Shown: positions 59,832 through 64,000 of the stretch, in pieces | Position numbering within the stretch: position 1 is the first letter of the stretch | How the letters are laid out: every line of letters begins with the position of its first letter | Assembly: GCA_013433145.1 (NCBI GenBank) | Contig: CM024187.1 | Span: forward strand, 2,682,826 to 2,746,825 | From: Ascaris suum | Taxonomy: Eukaryota; Nematoda; Chromadorea; Rhabditida; Ascarididae | Direction of reading: 5' to 3' | Length of the DNA stretch: 64,000 nucleotides | The notes under the pieces: model-generated | What the model was told of the DNA's origin: nothing | The model's input: only the letters and a program-made list of their open reading frames with translations | Databases searched by the model: none | Position numbers and translations under genes: made by a program

Positions 59832-62800
59832 CTGAAAATGAATTACTAAAGTTAAGCTTACCTAGGCAATTTCAGTGCAAAAAAAAAGGTGTGCTGCGGA
59901 ATAAAATCCCCTTTCAAAGCAGAAAATAAGAAAAGGATTGCACACTCGAAATAAAATCCCCTTCGAGTATTGTGGCAAACATTAATTCATCAGATTATAT
60001 GCAAAAGTGGCAAATTTTCCATCACCATCCACTGGCAAAGAAATTCTGTCAGGGAACGCGAACACTCATATTTTTTGATTCAGTACTGCTACCACGACAC
60101 AGGTTTGCGGGAGAGGGGTAGGGAAACAGCTGAAGTGAGGAGGCAATAAAATATAAGAACAATGTAATCTAAAGAAAGTAACATCTTCGGGAGGAAATAA
60201 ATAGTTCTACTGTTGCGCTACTCAGCGTAAACTTGACCACATATGCAAATGACCGATCAAAATGAACAGAAAAGCTCTTTTATGTACGATAGTGAGACGA
60301 ATTCGAATAATTAACCTGTAATTTCGGGAGGTGAGGAGGAAGGAGCGCAACAGTCTTTTTGCTCTTCCTTGATTATTCTCTTGCATATGAAAATACATCT
60401 ATAGGTTAAGTTAAAGTAACATCAAATTACCCAAAAGATTTCAACCAATGCAAGGTCAGTTTTTCTGATTCCATAAAATAAACTAATGAAATCCGCAAAA
60501 TAAAGAAAAAAAAAGACGAAATTTACCATTCACAGAGTGGTTGTGCACAAAAAAGCAATAAAAAACCGACAAATAGCATCCCAAAAAAGCACGTGGAACG
60601 TTAACTGTAGTACTGAATTAACAACTATTGTCGTTTTATACCGACAAAGATATAGTCGAATTTTGACCGAACTCATGTGATCCCCTGTTATTATGCTTAT
60701 TATGCGTATAGCGTTTTTTCAGCTGCGCACATTTATTTGGTATGAAACCGAGATACGTCAATATGCTCATAGAAGATATTGTAGAACGCTAATATCAACG
60801 ATCTGTTGACTTATGAATAGCTGCTTCTACTAAGCGATGAATGAATTCCACTTATAGATGATGCATAATTCAGTTATTTATAGATGATAAAGAGTATAGA
60901 TTGAAATTATACAATTCTCTATATGCTTTTTTTAAAGACAATTTTTGCACAAGTTTATTCTCAAAGCAACTATCAAAACACACACAAAAAAAAAAAAGAT
61001 TTATAGATAGATATTAATAGGTTTGCCTTTACTTGAAAGATGTGGTTGAGATAAAATGCTACATATGAGGCTCTTTATATGGAGAATAATGAGAGAATTG
61101 ATGAAATCTTTTGCCGCAAAGATCCAACACATCTGATAGTCGATATGCTCATGATCGTTGCTTTGCAATGAAAATCCCACGGCATATTTCGACGGAAATT
61201 AATTCGCAAATAAGATATTGTTGTTAACGTTTCAATCTACGATGTTTGCATTCAATCAAATGGAAGAAAGTGAACAACTCGTTTTTCTTTTTCATTTGTC
61301 TTAAGCGTAACAAGCAAAGGTCGTTCAAATTCTTCGTATATCATCTTGGACGTTCATGCCTAAGAGTGTTTTTTTTTCTGTGCGTCATGCAAAAACTCAA
61401 AAAAAAAAAAAAGAGTTGGAGGAAATATTATTTTCTTCTCATTATCGAATTACCTGACAAACAAATATTAGGATTTCGAATACGATATATATGATAATGT
61501 AGAATGAGGTTTCTTGTGCTTCTTTGTCTCAATTTCCCGAAGCGCAGTGCATATTGCAACCGTTGCTGTAACTATCGTCTTGGGATAGAATCCACAATGA
61601 CTTCCTCTAAAGATTTTTGAGCTTTTTCAGCATGAAAGGCATAGGAAAAATACGATTAGTAATGTGGTTGGATTAGCTATTAATAGGTGAAGAAGAAGAC
61701 ATTGGATGTGAAATTTTTAGTTTTGCTCTTATCCGGCGAAAGTATTTTACACTGAATTAATTATTCGAAGCCTTTATCGCTTATAGTCGATTTATATAAA
61801 TGCTTAAAAGGAAATTTTTTTTCTGCTTTTCACAAATAATTACCTAGAAGAAGCAACAAGTATTTATCAAGTGTTGCAGACTTAGGCGAGCATCAACCAT
61901 ATTTCATATTTTTTTATTCGTGGCTAAAATACTGAATTACCTCTGTGCAATTATCATAGTCCACCTATTTGATTGTAAGAGTTTAAAGTAATCTCACATA
62001 AAGTTCCATTATCTGGTATACTATTTATAGGTGTACTGGGTGCCATAATATACGTTTATTAACTAATATATAATCATCTGAAATAACCACAACAAGTACC
62101 ATATGAATATAAAGAAAATTATTGTAACGATATAGCTGAGATTTATTTTTTGCATATATAAATCGGCGCTCATTTTCTATATAGCAATATAAGGAATATT
62201 AACGTTGATTTTATAGATTGAATCGGAGAGACGAAACATTTGAGCGTTTCGACAATGATGGCGTTTAGTCTTTTTTTCTTTAAGAATGCCGTTCGCTTTT
62301 CTTTAAAAAAAAAAAAAAGATCTATTATGGCGTTAAGGAACTATATATGATGATATATTTCGAATGAGATTTGAGTGGAAAATCATTTAGAATAAATGAG
62401 TGCATCAATGACAGGTAATGAACACTTCGGCACGATAACACACTTTCATGGCCGGATTCTTCACACACACACACACACATACACCGACAACTCCACTACT
62501 ATCGCCATCATGAAAACAACTAGTTGCTCACACTACTCTCGATCACTATCGAAATTCACTAATCTATTTTTATGACATCGCTATTTTCTCGCATCATCGA
62601 TTTTATTCAACTGAATTAATTCTTAAATTTACAACGCAAAAGAAATATTCTAACATTATTTATTATTTAATTAATATTTTCAGATAATTCTCTCATATTG
62701 TAATTTAGATTCACGCTTGTGCATAGTTGAATTTATTACAAGTATATTTATTTAATCTTTATTGAAGAAAATAAAAATTTTTTTCCCAAATTTTGGAATA

Positions 62801-64000
62801 TGCATTTCTTTTTGTAGATGAATAGTATAAAGGAGGGGTTTTCTTGCATATGATCACTCTTATGCATAAATATAGATACGTACATTCAAACTTAAATAAT
62901 GAAGAAGAAGAAATTTGTTGTTCTAACACTCTCTCGTGATATTCAATTGATGGACCTTTACAAGTTACTATAATTATTTTTTTTTGCTTATATCTTTTAA
63001 TTTCTACACGGAAGATTTTCAATTTTTTGCGCTTTCGCACATTTGCCTTATAGAGGACATTCTAACCCTTCGTATCTATGCCTATGTGTATGGATCTGTC
63101 TGCTTGTTCGATAGCTTCAACTCGAGAACCAATGAGCTCGAGTTATAAATTTTTGTAGATATAATCTATATTATAGAGTGATTGTTGTTTTTCATTGTAC
63201 ATGGGATCATTTAGAGAAAACGAGTTTCTCTATCAAAGATTCCTATGAATGGTTGGGTTACTTAAGAGACGATGGCACTATTCTACATATATAGCTTCAT
63301 TCTTGTGATCAGTGGAACCGGCTGCTTGCTTGAGTGAAGTGCAAAAGCGTAAATCGTTCCACTCCAGCTGGCACATTCTAATGTTTGTTTTTGCAAGCTT
63401 CATGAAAAGCTTATTCGCTGTATGAATGAAAGTGGTGACTATAAACGTCAAAAAAAGGACATATGTTGTCCCGTTTCGCTACTCACTAGCTCTATTGTAC
63501 TCTTATTTTTTCTGATCGATTTACGAATTTGCTTCACAGGTGTACAGGTGCCACACCTGTATAGCAAATACAGGTGTCATTCTCAATTTGCAATTGCTCG
63601 GTGCAATGTACGGACCTTTTTGTGTTGAAACGTCAATAATAAATAATAGATTCGTATCTTTATTCGTGAGCAAATATAAGAATCCTTTTAAAATGTTAGC
63701 GAAATTTGAGATTAGAAAAAGAAAAACCTCTGCGACATACCTCAAACAGTGAATATTATTGAAGTAATTACAGTTAAATTGTTTCAACAATTTTCTAATA
63801 GCTCTCTAAATATTTTTGTAAAGTTCACATCACTTAATTTTTATCATCGTTCTGTGCTCGATAATTTTATTTTGCCCTATCTAACGTCAACATTGGAGTT
63901 ATTTTGATGGGAAGCGGTTGTTGCTCTTTGAAATGCCTAGAATACCTCTTCCATGTGATCTTTGGGCTTCTTAAACGTTATTATCTGTTCTCGGCGAAGT
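59832..64000. other. No recognised gene
   Basis: About 4.2 kb of AT-rich sequence with simple repeats (a CA run at 62461-62480, poly-A tracts). It contains a CAGGTG E-box cluster at 63537-63576 but no exon I can assign to a family. It may include the promoter and first exon of the lectin gene. Confidence 0.45.
63537..63576. promoter_or_regulatory. Cluster of four CAGGTG/CACCTG E-boxes
   Basis: CAGGTG occurs at 63537, 63545 and 63571, and CACCTG at 63554, all within 40 bp. The middle two form an 8-bp inverted repeat with a 3-nt spacer (TACAGGTG-CCA-CACCTGTA). Such sites bind bHLH E-proteins or Snail/ZEB zinc fingers. A function here is inferred from density only. Confidence 0.45.

Overview
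This window comes from a nematode, most likely a chromadorean with long introns. It is AT-rich, its exons are short and dispersed, most introns end in TTTCAG/TTGCAG, it carries a degenerin of the MEC-4/MEC-10 touch-channel type, and a near-exact spliced-leader (SL1) sequence lies at 39919-39941. The species cannot be named from the sequence. No rRNA, CRISPR or prokaryote-like operon was seen.

Layout. (1) 1.5-12.8 kb, plus strand: an intact 17-exon degenerin/ENaC sodium-channel gene; the exons join into a 2004-nt frame (667 codons plus stop). A 234-bp AT microsatellite lies in one intron. (2) 17.4-20.4 kb, plus strand: a Tlx/Hox11-type homeobox gene with an N-terminal EH1 motif. (3) 22.3-23.4 kb (possibly to 26.2 kb), minus strand: an NK4/NK2-type homeobox gene. 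The two homeobox genes are neighbours, as in the ancient NK homeobox cluster. (4) 28.5-55.2 kb, minus strand: a roughly 27-kb FANCD2 (fcd-2) gene of about 32 exons, identified exon by exon by colinearity with the human protein. Its introns hold a decayed CR1/jockey-like LINE, two LTR-like or promoter-like patches, a 44-bp palindrome and a 4-unit minisatellite. (5) 55.3 kb onward, plus strand: an unrecognised short gene starting 109 bp from the FANCD2 start codon and pointing away from it. (6) 58.1-59.8 kb, minus strand: a C-type lectin-domain gene. (7) 59.8-64 kb: no recognisable gene.

Two points matter most to a reader. First, the FANCD2 lysine that is monoubiquitinated in other animals (human K561) aligns without gaps to a histidine, so the Fanconi pathway may be altered here. 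Second, all recognised genes except the degenerin contain one-base frame breaks, mostly in short homopolymers. These look more like consensus errors than gene death, but FANCD2 pseudogenisation cannot be excluded from sequence alone.
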